Below are positions 11,324 through 24,104 of a stretch of 64,000 nt of DNA, one piece after another. Under the pieces are notes generated by a model that did no database searches, had not been told where the DNA came from, and worked only from the letters and a program-made list of their open reading frames with translations. Position 1 is the stretch's first letter. Every line of letters starts with the position of its first letter. The DNA is from Cucumis sativus (Eukaryota > Streptophyta > Magnoliopsida > Cucurbitales > Cucurbitaceae), in NCBI RefSeq assembly GCF_000004075.3, contig NC_026658.2, positions 3,968,001 through 4,032,000 on the forward strand, in the 5' to 3' direction. The translations under genes were made by a program, and so were the position numbers.

Positions 11324-14300
11324 TCAAGGCACCCCCAGCTGGGTTCAGCTGAATTCAATGGAATGAAGTGGAATTTCGGTAAATGAAGAACAAGAATGGA
11401 AGTGAAATTAGGAGGAGGAAGAAGAAGGCATTTAGGCAAAGAAAACAGAGAATAGAAGGTGTGGGAAAGAAACAGAGGAGCAGATCTAAAGAACTTTGTT
11501 TCGGCAATGTGCTTTTGAAAAGAGTGTTGAGTGAAAACACATTGGAAAAAGGGGAAATAAAAGAAGATTAATTAAAAGTCAGTTAGAGAATAAAATTTAT
11601 GATTAATTGTGATTATTAATTTTGTTTTAAATATTAATTAGGTGAATTCTATATTTTGATTAAACTAATAGGGGTAGTTTGCCTTAGGTATAGCCAGCAC
11701 CAAAAGTGTTTCTTTGCATTTCTACCCCTCTTGTTTTTTATATTTTGCACTTTGGTCCCTCTTTTATTTTTACTATTAATTTGATTTCTAAATGCCAAAT
11801 ATATTAAAATTTGATGGCTTCTTGGTACTTAACTATTTTTAGTTGTTTTGTCATTTCCATTAAACAAAATATTTTGATACAGAATTGTCAACAATGTCAA
11901 AATGAATAGAAATATTTCGATCTATACTTACAAATTTTAAATAATTTTCGTATTTTTTACATTAAAAAAAGTTACACTTTTTCTCTTTTTCTTTTTCTTT
12001 TTTCTTTTTTAAGTTCAAGTTTTAGAACCTAAAGAAATCATGTCAACTCTTGATAAAATTGAGATTAGAAAATTGTGAGCGAATCTAAATTTAGAACAAT
12101 GGGTTAAAACGTGACTTCTTTGGAAAAAGGAAGGTTGGAATCTTTATTCCCATATTTATTTAATATTTGAAGAGAAAAAAAAAGGTGAGTAATTTGAAAT
12201 GGTTGATTAAATGAGGATATATATGAATGACTTTTTGTACCTTAAAAATGGAAGGAGGGCATTTTAGTAACTTGAGGATTTGACAAGAATCCAAATAGGT
12301 ACCCAACGAACCCCCCAACGGTCAGTGTAAATTTCACGTTATAATACTTTAGTACATTAATACGATTAATTACTATACCTAATCTAACACTCAATTTCAC
12401 TACTTTGCTCCATCCATATATATATATTTTTAAACATTCATCTACTTAAACTATCAGTTTTATGTATATTTTGATTTCGGTTCAATTTTAGTTGATATAA
12501 TTTTAATTTTAGTTTTTTTCCAATAAATCTTAAATTTAGTTTTCAAGATTAATATCTTTTTTCGAACGGTCAAAATACTAATAAATAGTAAAACAAAATT
12601 TAAAATAACAAGGACTAAATTTAAGAATTCATGAAATTAAAAGTACATATATTGAAATTAAATCAACATCACACAGTATATTAACCAAAACAACGTTTTG
12701 ACATATTTATTAGTGCATTCTTAAAAGTGTTTTTGTTGGCCTTTTTTAATCAAACACTTCCCTCAACAGGCTCTATTAAGTAGTTTTCATTAAACAACTT
12801 GCATCATCTAATGAAGGGAGAGTATAATACGAAGCTATCCCAAAAAGGAGATTTAAGAGAACAAGCATTAATTAAGAAAAGGTTAATTAGGTAGAGTAAT
12901 TAAGTAGCAAATTAAGGAAAACAAGAATAATAATGGGGAATAATATGGAATAAAACACATCAAAGTAGTTGTAAAATTAAAATTGGAAAAAGGAGAAAAT
13001 GGGTGGGAATTGGGTAGAACGTAACTTGCAATGGGATTTAAGAGATTAGTATAACCATAACCCAACACACACGTACACACACACACACACTAGGCAGCTG
13101 CTACCATACAAATTTTAGTGGTGAAAGGGAGTTATTGCTTTCAAGAACAAAGAAGCCAAGAAAGAGCCACACAACATTTGACAGACTTTTGCTTGCCTTT
13201 AAAGTGTATCCAAAACCCTAGCTAATTAAACCATATATCTTTCTTAAACCTAACTCCTTTCATTTCCTCTCCTCATTACTTCTTTTTCTTTCATATACTA
13301 TTCTATTTTAATTCAAAGGATCAAAGAAAGAATTGGTTTTATAGATCTGTTCTTTTCTGTTAGACGTAGCTAGTTGGAGACTTGGAGTTCATGTTTTTAC
13401 TCTTTTTAACATTGTTGAAATGCTACTTCTCATGAACTATACTTAGTATTACTTTAGTTGGCCACTCCAAAATCAGATCAGGTTGTGTTTGTTTCCAAGT
13501 TTAGAGAGGAGTTTATCTTTTCTTTTTCATTGTTCTCACTTTCTAAGTATATATATAGATTGGATAATATTTTTGTTTTATTTTTTCCTAATTCATGTTT
13601 TAAGAAATATAACTATACTTTTACGATAATAATTATTTGATTTTGAAAATTGTTTGTGGTTTGTTTACAATAGTTTTCATCTTTTATAAGTTTGAACTAA
13701 ATTATTACAAGATGAAAGCTTAAATACTTAACTAAAAACTAAATCATTATCAAAATGAATATTTAATAAGTAAAAACTAAATGATTATGAAATGACTAAT
13801 TGTTCTACTTCTTTCCATTTACAAATTTGTATATAAATTTTGAAAACAACAATAAATAAAGTGATAAAACAAGAAATATACACTTTTATTATTCTTTAAA
13901 CAAGAAACAAAATGAAAAATGACAATATTACAAAGTGAAACTTCAATATTGTTTTTTGCTATATTAAAAAAAACGTTATGTCACTAAGTTTCATTAAAGT
14001 AATCATTTAATGAATGAATTTTGAATTTAATAATTAGGGACTAAATGATTAATTTCATGAAAGTTTTTTTTTAAAAAAAAGAAAGTTACTTATTATAAAA
14101 CCATATTAATATGAAGTTCAAAAAAGGAAAAGAAAAAAAGAACAAACCACGGCCTTATGAAGCTAATTTCTCAATCCCATGTTGGGGATTTGGTAGCAGA
14201 AAGATAAGACCTCATGAAGATGCATTAATGAATTAGAGAGTCCCCAATGTTAAAGTTTAATCAACTTTATCAACATTAATGTCCCACCCTCATCTTCATA

Positions 14301-14999
14301 ATTAATTTTATACAAAAACAACCCCACACACATATATATAGCTGCCCCTAACCCATTATGTTTTCCTATTTTTTGTTTTTCTCATCATATATAATTCATC
14401 CATCGGTGGAGAAGATACAAATTACACTATTCAATTAATTCTTCTACCACCACAATAGTTAAGATTAAAAGTTTAGTATCAACAACACAATTTGATGTTT
14501 GTTAATCTAAAGAGAAATTAAGTCGTTAAGATTTATAGCTACTTTGCTTTGATTGACATACAAACTTTTGCATTTAAATTACAAGAAGATCAATATGTGT
14601 GCAGTGCAATAAATTTATAGGATAGAAAAATTAAAAGGGAATTCAGTATTCATTTAATTTAGAAGAGCAATAATAAATGGATGAATGAGAGGAAATGGTG
14701 TAATGAATAGGAATCACATTTATATGTATATGATATATATAAATAATTACGTTGAAAAAACAACTAAAGGAAGAGAATAAATGAAATGAAATGAAATGGA
14801 TGAGAAAGGTTTTGATGAGGCTCTCTCTATCTGCATGAAAGATGAAGTGGGAACCATAAGGGAAGATGATAGATAGCCATTATCAATTGCTATAGATGGA
14901 TGGGTCCCCATCAACAACTTAATTACTACTCAATCTATGAATCCAAAACCCTACACCCATCTTTTATAAAATATTAAATGAGTGAAAAACCGATGCACA
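11324..14999. other. Intergenic DNA, no gene recognised
   Basis: Promoter side of the coiled-coil gene (the part nearest 11.3-11.6 kb), then AT-rich DNA. It contains a (CA)n run at about 13064-13090 and a short (AAATG)n run near 14780-14799. I scanned both strands for the common conserved plant miRNAs I know by sequence (156, 159/319, 160, 164, 166, 167, 169, 171, 172, 390, 393, 396 and others) and saw none. Pyrimidine-rich DNA at 13.2-13.35 kb resembles a leader, but no coding frame follows. Confidence 0.5.
13064..13090. repeat. (CA)n microsatellite
   Basis: Nearly pure CA dinucleotide run interrupted by a single GT. Confidence 0.85.
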
Positions 15000-16115
15000 A
15001 TTTTGATTCTGATAGCAAACGTCATATAAGTTTGATGCATGTGTACCTACAAAGTAAAATTCTCAACACATTCTAATGATTAAGTTATACGTGTTAGTGA
15101 GGAAAATGTTGAAGCTGATTTTATTGTATATATTTGAATGTATAGTGATATTCTATTATTTCTTTTAAAGGTCGAGTTGCTCTTTGGCTCGACTATCAAA
15201 GCATTGAGGTATTATAGTTCCCTTTTTGACATTTTGACTCGAAATCATGACAAATGATCCTTAAGTCAATCCATAACTGAAACCTCATTTTAATTTTTAA
15301 ATTTTCAAGTGGCACACTTAGTTGTTGAACTTTCAAAATATTTAATTCTTGTTTTTTTAAAAAAATTAATAAAATACGATCGAATATTGAATATATTTTA
15401 AAAAGTTTAAAGATTAAAATAGAAATTGAAAAGTTTAAGAAGTAAAACGTAAAGGTTTTAAGGATGAAAATGAAAATTTAATCTAAACCAACTTTTCGAA
15501 TGATCAAATAATTACAATTGGATCAGAAGTTCAAAGATAAACAGATGGGTAAAAGCTCCCTTTTTAGGCTAATTACATGATCATGAAGTTAATATATCAA
15601 ACTCAAGAATTGATGATGATGATCTCTTTATCTTTATCTGAAAGATGAAGATTATTACACCCTTTTTTTGGGTACACCAAAACCCATTTAAATTATAACC
15701 TAAATTTTGGCATTAAAATGTAAGTAGATGGCAGCTGCCAAAACACAAAAGAAAAGACATTCCACCAATTCATCTTTTTTATTAACATCTCTTGGTAGAA
15801 ATTATAATAATTATTACATCATTAAACGACTCAGTTATATCATTCATTTAGTGATCCAATTTGTATGCAGCAGTTATAAGTTTATGAGTTCAATTTAACG
15901 ATCGAAAGTTTGATGATATAATTACAACTATTATCGGCAATGGACTTTGTAGTTTGCATTTTGATTTTGTTGGAGTCGTTGTAGTTGAGAATTAGAGGTG
16001 AGATTGAAGCTTTAAAATTAAGTTGAAACTTTTATTTGGTAGCTTTGTGGACTTTGTTGTTAAAGTACTGTCTGTCCCTTTCAAGTTGTTAGATATGGAG
16101 TTTTCTTTACATTTC

Positions 16116-16145
16116 CCTCTTTCTCTCTTTCTCTCTTTCTCTCTT
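16116..16145. repeat. CTCTCTTT tandem repeat
   Basis: About four copies of an 8-base pyrimidine unit followed directly by a TGTGTGTG run. Confidence 0.8.
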
Positions 16146-17149
16146 GTGTGTGTTTGTGGTCTCTTCTTGAAGTTAAAGGTTGGATAGCATGAGAGTAGAT
16201 CTTATTAATGTAGACATTTCATCTCATAATCTTGTTTTCTCTTTGACCAAATAAGATTTTTTTTTCTTCATTTTTTTACTCACAAAGATTAGGAAGATAT
16301 TAATATTAATATTAATGGAGAGATTTTAATACTAAAGATCATGTGGTTGTTAGAGCCCACATTCAATATTTGAAGTCAGAAACATCGTTGGTTTATTGGA
16401 AAGACAACATCTCTGCTGGTTACGAAGTCGAGTCTCCATGCTGAACTACTACATGTGGACAAAAGCAGTTTAGATAAATAGAGATTTTTCTATGGATGAC
16501 CCAAAACACTAGCAACTTTAGTGTAAGGTAATTTAATCTTAAAAAACAATTGAAAACTATCATTTTACTTACGTTATGGAGCACTCTATCATCGCCTAAA
16601 ATGCATTGTTGCATTAGAAATGTCTCCCCCATGGTAGATTATTATATAGAGCACTTGCGTAGTTTAAGTTTTTAATTGCTAGTTGGTCAGATGTTGATTT
16701 GAAAAACTAACGATAATAATAATTTTTGAGTGAAATGAATTTTGTGTTAGGGATATGTTATTTAAAAAAATAATTTTAACTTATTTTTTTAGGATTTAGT
16801 CATTCGGCCTCCAGAAAAATAAGTCACTTTTACAAAAACAATAAGACAAATGAACAACCTTACAATATTTCATTCTTTGGATTTCAAACATTAAACTAAT
16901 GGGGCAAGCTTGTTCGTCCCAACTAGTTATGTAGTTTGATGGAAAAATAGTTGGAGAGACCCGATAATACTTTGTTCTAAAAAAAAATTAATAGGAATGC
17001 AACCAAAAGTAGTCGATTCTGGCTATGGTACTTATATGAGTGCCAAGGTCTAAATCCTTTCTCATGGATATATATGTATATAGCATAACTAAGTATAAGT
17101 ATAAATGCAATCAAAAGTTTTATAAGTGTCTCTTTTTTATATATTATAT

Positions 17150-17225
17150 GGGGAGAAAGATTGAACCTCTAATCTTGAAATCGATAATGCATGTTTAAAA
17201 CCAGTTGAGTTATGTTCATTTTACC
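17150..17225 (-). mobile_element. tRNA-derived SINE-like fragment (Pol III A and B boxes)
   Basis: Read on the minus strand, TAACTCAACTGG (17201-17212) fits the tRNA A-box consensus with one mismatch. AGAGGTTCAATC (17159-17170) fits the B box with small departures, at tRNA-like spacing. The full context (GAACATAACTCAACTGG ... GAGGTTCAATCTTTCTCCCC) resembles a tRNA-related dispersed element I recall as common in cucurbit introns and spacers. It does not fold as a complete tRNA: no acceptor stem is evident. Element ends and target duplications are not defined. Confidence 0.55.
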
Positions 17226-19511
17226 AATGAGATATGACTCCTAGTGTATTTATCATGTCTCTCTACGAGCTTCGAATTCGTAGGCAAAGCCCTTTTTTAT
17301 ACTAGGTTATCCTCCATTTCGGGATTGGTTTTTTTGTTGTTCTAAAATGGAAGTGGTATTTTCTCATTTTTAAAGAAAAATGTGGTAAAAGATTTATAGA
17401 GAGGAAGTGTGAAAGCAAATCCATGGGGTCTTAGATCAAAATAACCTTAGATTCTTTGAGAACAACTCTTTATTGCTCTTGATTCTATGACATGTGAAGA
17501 CTCTTTGTTCTTTAAAAGAATAGCAAGCAATTTTATTTAACTTCAACAATTTATTGTGATTAAAAAAGAAGAGCATCAATCAAATCTGTAGAAACTTTAC
17601 AGATTTATATGGACAGTTGGAAACTCAAAACTTACATCTACCCTTATCTAATTAATATGCTACTTATTGCTATAATTAAAGTCTCGTGGCAATGGCCACT
17701 TTATTATACCAATTTTCTCTTTTATTTTCTTTTCTTCACTTTATCGTGACCTTTAATAACTAATGAAAAAGTAAACATCAATAGTCTGTCTTACTAGTTA
17801 GCTTGTGGATCTAAAAAGATGATAAGGACAATATATCTTTCTTTTTCAGTCTTTTTTTAATCTCTAGTTTACTATTTTTATCTTTGTTCTCATTTCATCT
17901 TTCATATCCATAATCAACTTACTTGGAACTTAAGTGGTGATAAACAAGAGAAAGCTGGGAAAAGGGGCCAGCAGAAGATGATGAGCGGAAGGGACAATGG
18001 AAGGTGGGCAATGTGTGTGTGGAAATGGTTGGCCCCAATCTCATAATAAGTCCTATAAGAAGGAAAAAACTGGAAGACAGAGTGATCAGAGAAAACGGGT
18101 CCCAAAGAAACTTACTTGTGAGTTGTGAGCTTCCTTGGACACTCCCATTGGTATTTGTTTTAGGTCCTTTTTGCTTCCATCCAAAGAGAGAGATATTGAG
18201 AGTGATTTATTAAAAAATGCCAGCCAGGAAAACTACAACATATCATACTGACAAAGCAGAAAAAACAATAGAGAGAAAGAGAAAAGATAAAAAGGAAAAT
18301 ATCTAGTGAAAATAACAGCAAATGAAATAAAGAATTCATATGCTTTGACAGCCAAAAAGTGTAACATCTCTTCACGTGGAAATCAATGAAATCTTAGACT
18401 TCACACCTTACACTTTTTACCTGTTCTAGGATGTAAAGAGATAAAGGGTTTATAAGTAACTCAGATCTTAACGAAATTTCATATCAATTTGCAGAAAACA
18501 TATGGGTTTTGGATCTGTTTTGGGAGTGGAACAAAAAGAAACATTGATATTCAGTGTAGCAGAAACTTTTTGGGCGTGCCCCATGTGTAGAAGAACAAAA
18601 TTAGCAGAGGTGACAGAATATCGGGAAGTTTGATTTTTCTCTGAGTAATATTTTTCTTGATTATATATCTTACTATGCCAAGTGCACGCTTGAGTTGAAA
18701 AGTTGTGTTAACCTTGGAAGCAATCGACACGTGCGATTTACCATCGACACCAAATTTTGCTTTCAAATTAGTAGTTTGTCATGACACAACAATAATTGGC
18801 ATTGGTTTCCAACCGTTTTTATGAGTGTTACACAGCACAAACATTGGTGGAACTCAACTCAAGTATGACTAACATAGCACACAATGAATCTAGTGTGTAT
18901 GGAAAATTTATCTTCGAATTCTTGGTTGCTTTTGAGATGAAGCAGGAGGAGAAAACGACTGACAGGCGACAAGAGCCATATGGGCAGGGGGTAGTTAATT
19001 AATGTGAAAAAGAAATGTTTTTCAGTGTTAGCTGGGGTGGGGCAGTGGGAGTTTCTTGACCAATTTGATAGCAAGTTGTTCTCATCTCACTAAGCTATTT
19101 ATATTCTAACTTGGATTTAGAATTACAATTAAATGATTGTTAGTCAAAATAATCATCCGGATCTTAAACAATGTAGAGATTTAGGATGGGAATGTCCTGT
19201 TCTTTTATTGTTGGGTTTTGAGCATTATTTCATCCCCAGATAAATGTAAATCCCATAAAATGTTATCTTCATATAAATGATGCAGTAAACGAGGTAATAT
19301 AAGAAGTTTGAAAAAAAATTCACTCTACATTACAGGATAGAAGCAAATTTTAAGATAGATACAACCATGAAGATAACAAATTTTTGGAAGTTAAGCCTAC
19401 AGAATTCAGGGAAATCTTAACATAATGTAAAATGAAATGTTATTGATTACCAATCCTGCACTAAATTAAAATGATAAATGCAAAAGCACGTGATGTCCTT
19501 TCACATATATG

Positions 19512-19512
<1 letters not shown>

Positions 19513-19551
<39 letters not shown>
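19513..19551. repeat. (TA)n microsatellite
   Basis: Pure TA dinucleotide run of nearly 40 bases downstream of the DABB gene. Confidence 0.9.
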
Positions 19552-19553
<2 letters not shown>

Positions 19554-20014
19554 TATTTGCATGAAGTTCTTCAATGAGCTGCATTTAAGAACAAGAGAAC
19601 TGATAGAAACGATTCAAGATTTAGCAGCAGCCTGAGTATTGAAGGAAACTGCCTCCTCTTTCAGCTACATTGATCCTTTCATTAGTCCAGACAATAACTA
19701 GAGCATATACTCATATTACCCTGGTGATTCTCTGTGTTTGCACAAAAAAAAGTTGAAAGCCTAGCGGGGAAAACATGTACCAATAAAGGTAATGGTAAAT
19801 CATAAATACAAATATCGCATGGCTAAAGGTTCAGTATACAGATTTTTCTCAACAGCGGATTAAATATCTCAAGTTACTATCATATGAGTTGCACAAAATA
19901 GAAAAGTAGCATCCAGAACATGTATAAAATGGCCGCACCATCCAAGTGAGTGGGTGTAGAGAACGCTACAAGCTAGAAATCAAACGCCAGAATCTGTACC
20001 TCCTGATTCCACCT

Positions 20015-23000
20015 TCATGTCAGATCAATGGTAGCCAAGCCTGGAGGCCCTGGACACAATGAGATGGAGTTCAAGTCATTTAAAAGTTTATCATAGTTAG
20101 TTAAGTAGTTAACAAAATGAGTTGCTTGTCTATATGCAAAAAATTAAAGAGGTTTTTACATCATTTTTTACTTTCACCTAAGTTGTTGTATTGATTAGGA
20201 ACAAATCCAAGTCCAGAACCTATTTCAGGTTTCCATAAACATAGAACAATTTCTAGAATACAATACAGTAAACCTATTTTCCAGATAAATTATGGTGAGA
20301 TGAAGAAAGATAACATAGGGTGGATTAGGAAATATAAGTTAAAAATACAAGACATGAACATGCCTTACGCTTGTTAGGATATAAAACGAAATCTGGTGCC
20401 AAAACCTGCAACAAAGAGTTCACTCAAATCATATTGAGCCTACCATCTTCAACAGGTCACTTGGGATGGATGATGTATAGGGGAACAAACCAAAAATATT
20501 CCTTGCTACATGATCTCCGTCCCTACTGGGTCAACAGAGAAGTGAAGAGCCACTGTCTTCTGGATGATTGGTTGGAATTTAGATTTCCATATCTAGTTTC
20601 GAAAAGAAAACTGATTAGAACATCTACTATAAATATAACAGCTACGTTGTCATATTCAAGCAACTTCTCAGACGATTCAGAGAAAAACATAGCTAATACA
20701 CATAATTTGAGGTCAAAACATTAGTAAGTTTCGGTGCATACAAATATTTTTATTTCAAAAAAGAAAACAATAAAATAAAGGAATTGGTAGAATGTAGAAT
20801 CAGGAGGTAGGAGCAGTTGTAAAACCCTGTGGGTGTATTACAGAATTCAACGATGAAGGAAGATATTTTAAAAGCACAAACGGATGGTTTCACTAACAAA
20901 TTGAGTTAAACAGAAAAACCAAATCAGCAAATATGATAACTTAATCAATGTGGTTTCTTACATCTTTGTATTGTGAGCTGCCTGTAAATATCTCGAAGGC
21001 ATTGACTGCAAAAGAAGTTATATTGAGGTGAGGCCACTAAAGGACTCATTGATGGATATAAAAGAAACAGAGTCGCACAAGTGCTTACTTGACCGAAATC
21101 GTATAACAACTCCATGTGTGAATTCCTTACAACTAGGATTAAAATTTAAACCTGATATGAATTCAAAACATAAAAATCACAAAAACTGATATCTGAAAAG
21201 AATAACTTATTTGTACAAGTTAGCAAAAGATGATCTCATCACGTATTTTGGGATGCATGTCAATAGTAATTTACGTCAAGTTCATTCTCGACAGCTATAG
21301 TAATACGAGTTGATATACCTTTCTAAATTTCAGAATGAATTCGATATAAAAGTATACCTTGAGTAAACTGGACAATTAAGGAAGGATTATCAATTGTCAG
21401 TCTCTCGAGAGAATTTAATGCATCTTCTAAAGGTTTGCCAAATGAATCTTGACGAAATTTAATGAGAAGCACAAACTCCACACCATAATTGAACTCCTGG
21501 CATCATCAAAGCTCTTAACGACTAAATTTTTTAAGGTATTATCAACTCCAAATTTCCAAAGATCACTAGAAGGCATAAAACTGATAAGGAAACAAATTCT
21601 ACTGTTCAATATAAATTTACCCAGGAAGGCAAACTCCCCCTTATGCATGACATAGTCAACATCTCAAAGCAACAACTTCACAAAACCTCAAATTAACATT
21701 ACACAAACAATCAGGTTTTTAATGCCACAGATAATAGTTTGAGGAAACTAAGATTATTATGATTTAGAGGATTTATCATTCCAAAAACATTCTGCTTTCT
21801 GGCTTTACCACACAAGCAGTTCCTTCAAACACCTAGTCCTTAGTCCCACTATTCTCATACTATCCTCCTTGAATTTCAAATTTGGCATATTGTATCAGTC
21901 ACAGAAAAAGAACATAATAATAGAAAAAAGAAAAAAGAAAAAAAAACTAACTTCGTCATAATTTTCCTGAAAGAGGTCTATTCAGCAACCCAATTCAGCT
22001 CGGTATATCAAGATCAAGGCTCTCCTCTCTCTAAAGATTGTGATACTCCCCTACCCCAAGTCAAATAAATTCTCACTCTAAAATACGTGATTTTGAGTCT
22101 CCCAAAAATCTAGATATTCAAGAAATAAAAGCTAAAAAAACACATGATATCAAACCAACCTAAGCAACATTCATCAATGAACTAAATAATGGCATACATC
22201 ACAATAAGTTTGGAACCTAGAGATCTAAATTTTTTACCCAAATATCATAGCAAGAAAGTTAGATAGGGTCCAAACCTCTCCTTTCCGAAATATGGGAAGC
22301 ATGTCATCTTCCACCTCTGATTTATAATCTACATGAACCAGTCCCTGTCATAGACAACAAAACCCATCCATGAGTCAACCAGATAAGGCAAGACTGTCTT
22401 GGGAAGAAAAAGAAGATAGATTGAGAGTATTGGTAGTTACATGTTGAGGCATACATGACAATAAGGCATCACATGCTCATTTAGTACTCGCAAGTAGAAA
22501 GGATTCACATAGAATTTTTCAAGGTCTTCCTTACTTTGGAAACGCATATACACACCATGGGTATACCTTTCATTATTTTGATCACAAGCACGTCCTGCAG
22601 AATTCACAGGGAAGTAAAACTTCACAGCAAGTTCTGAACGTTCCATAGTTATAATAGAAAGCAAAAGTACCAGAAACTCGCCTAATGAAACGGCCACAAT
22701 GCCCCTCATTTGATACTGCGTGGTATAGAGATAATCGAGCATATCATTCTCTTCTTCTTCAGAAATATTTTCCTTGGCTTTAAGCAAAGAAATGTGTTCG
22801 AAAACCTTTCTACATACAATATGAAAAATATAAAAACTTGTAAAATAAAACCCTAGAACAATGCATCACAAAGAATGAAAATGGATATCAAATTTAGGGC
22901 AGGTTTGAACCTTTTCTTCCCCACAATGATGGTGGGATTGTGCTCCCCAGAAGCTGAAATCCTGGACATTGATTCATATCGTCGACCCACCGGCGATTTA

Positions 23001-23191
23001 AGTTTAGGTGAATGAGAAACTGCAGCAGAAAATTCAAGAGAGAACAGTTAGTTCAAAGAGGAAGAAAAGGGAAGGAAACCCAGGATTGTTGGAAGGGATA
23101 TCTCACCATTGAAGGAGAGGTGGGGGGAAATTGAAGGGTTTGAGGGAAGAAAGAAGAAATGGGGGTTCTGGGAGTAAGCTTGAATCAGCAT
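20015..23191 (-). CDS. Stress-responsive alpha/beta-barrel (DABB) protein, probably plastid-targeted
   Basis: Ten exons: 23107-23191, 22911-23019, 22682-22809, 22455-22594, 22276-22344, 21358-21496, 21089-21151, 20962-21005, 20369-20405, 20015-20049, giving 282 residues. The first about 45 residues (Ser/Pro/Phe/His-rich, few acids) look like a chloroplast transit peptide. Two DABB half-domains follow. The first runs from VFEHISLLKAKENI to VMPYCHGLVHVDY and includes YTHGVYMRFQSKEDLEKFY. The second runs from FNYGVEFVLLIKF to YKD and includes FTHGVVIRFRS and FEIFTGSSQY. The pattern matches the UP3-like two-domain DABB family of plants, which has no established enzymatic role. Introns are GT-AG except the third (22595-22681), which begins with GC. 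The C-terminal tail ending ATIDLT comes from two tiny exons of 37 and 35 bp and is the least certain part. Confidence 0.85.
21497..22275 (-). other. Intron 5 of the DABB gene
   Basis: 779-bp AT-rich intron with GT-AG ends between the two DABB half-domains. No nested gene or complete mobile element seen. Confidence 0.75.
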
Positions 23192-24104
23192 TGCAATGGT
23201 AAACAAGGAGTCTCTCTATCTGAAATTTCTTGGGTTAGTTGAAGTTTGAGTATCAAGATCCTTCATTTGATAGCCATTGATGAGAAGCTATGGAGCAGAA
23301 GAAACGGGTGGACTACGAAAAACAACAAATTGGCGCCTTAAGTTTTTTGGCACCAACCCAACACCATGTTCATCAAATCAGGACCCTTTGATTTTACAAG
23401 TCTGTTGGACAAATTCATGCCTTTCTGTTTGATGACGTATAAATATACCAATATATGTATAGTTTGTTGGTGTATTCTGATTTAAGCAAAATATAAATTT
23501 TATACATTTATGGCGAGCAGAACATTAATCGAAATGGATCATCGGTTTTCAAAGTCCTAATATTTGTTCTAATATTTTAATTCATGAATGTCTTTAACTA
23601 ATTGAGTTAAATTAATTCTATTATTTCACAAGACCGCACCCTAAGTTTGTGAATCTAAAATTCAACCAAACTAATCATTATAAGCTTTAAAACAGGAGTG
23701 GCGTGGAGAATTCATTTTAAACTTAGAACACACCAAATTGAAGTGAAGAGTTCATTTAGTCATTAGAGTATAACCTCCTTCAAAGGACAGGTCTGCGGCA
23801 AAGCAGGGGATAGAAGTGATGTTACACGTATCAATTTGAAACAATAGAATTCAAAAGTTGGTATATATGCTAAAACTTCTAATACCATATATCTAGTTTA
23901 GTTGAACTTATATCTTACATTTCAAATTGTTCAATTAATTGATGTAAACAAAGAAGAGTAAATCACAGGAGCATTTCAATCTATGATGAGATCATGGAAA
24001 ACAAATAGCAATACACCAAACAGAAGGCATGATTGAATCCTATCTACAGAGTCCATGAATTATCCATACAAACTATATTGTTGCAGGCCAGTCTATACGG
24101 TTCT
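23192..24104. other. Spacer between the DABB and TFIIE beta genes
   Basis: Holds the 5' side of the DABB gene and the 3' UTR of TFIIE beta (both on the minus strand). No additional coding sequence recognised. Confidence 0.6.

Larger units (their letters stand above)
15000..20014. other. Intergenic DNA, no gene recognised
   Basis: No coding gene recognised. It holds a CTCTCTTT-repeat near 16.12-16.15 kb, a tRNA-related SINE-like fragment near 17.2 kb and a (TA)n run near 19.53 kb. A patch at about 17.93-19.08 kb is visibly less AT-rich than its surroundings and has several open frames of 60-70 codons on both strands, none with a recognisable motif; it could be a non-coding transcript or a relic. 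The last few hundred bases are probably the 3' UTR of the DABB gene. Confidence 0.5.

Noticed and set aside
14180-14255. Possible miRNA hairpin from GTTGGGGAT and TCCCCAATGTT
   Set aside because: Only about seven bases pair cleanly, and the arms do not match a known miRNA.
18004-18213. 69-codon plus-strand frame in the island near 18 kb
   Set aside because: A competing frame covers the same DNA on the other strand, and neither has a motif, clear promoter or family.
19561-19635. 24-codon plus-strand small frame starting MKFFNELHLRTREL
   Set aside because: Helical-looking, but one short frame beside a microsatellite is expected by chance; no supporting signal.
20371-20724. 117-codon plus-strand frame
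   Set aside because: It overlaps an exon and an intron of the DABB gene on the opposite strand and has no recognisable domain.
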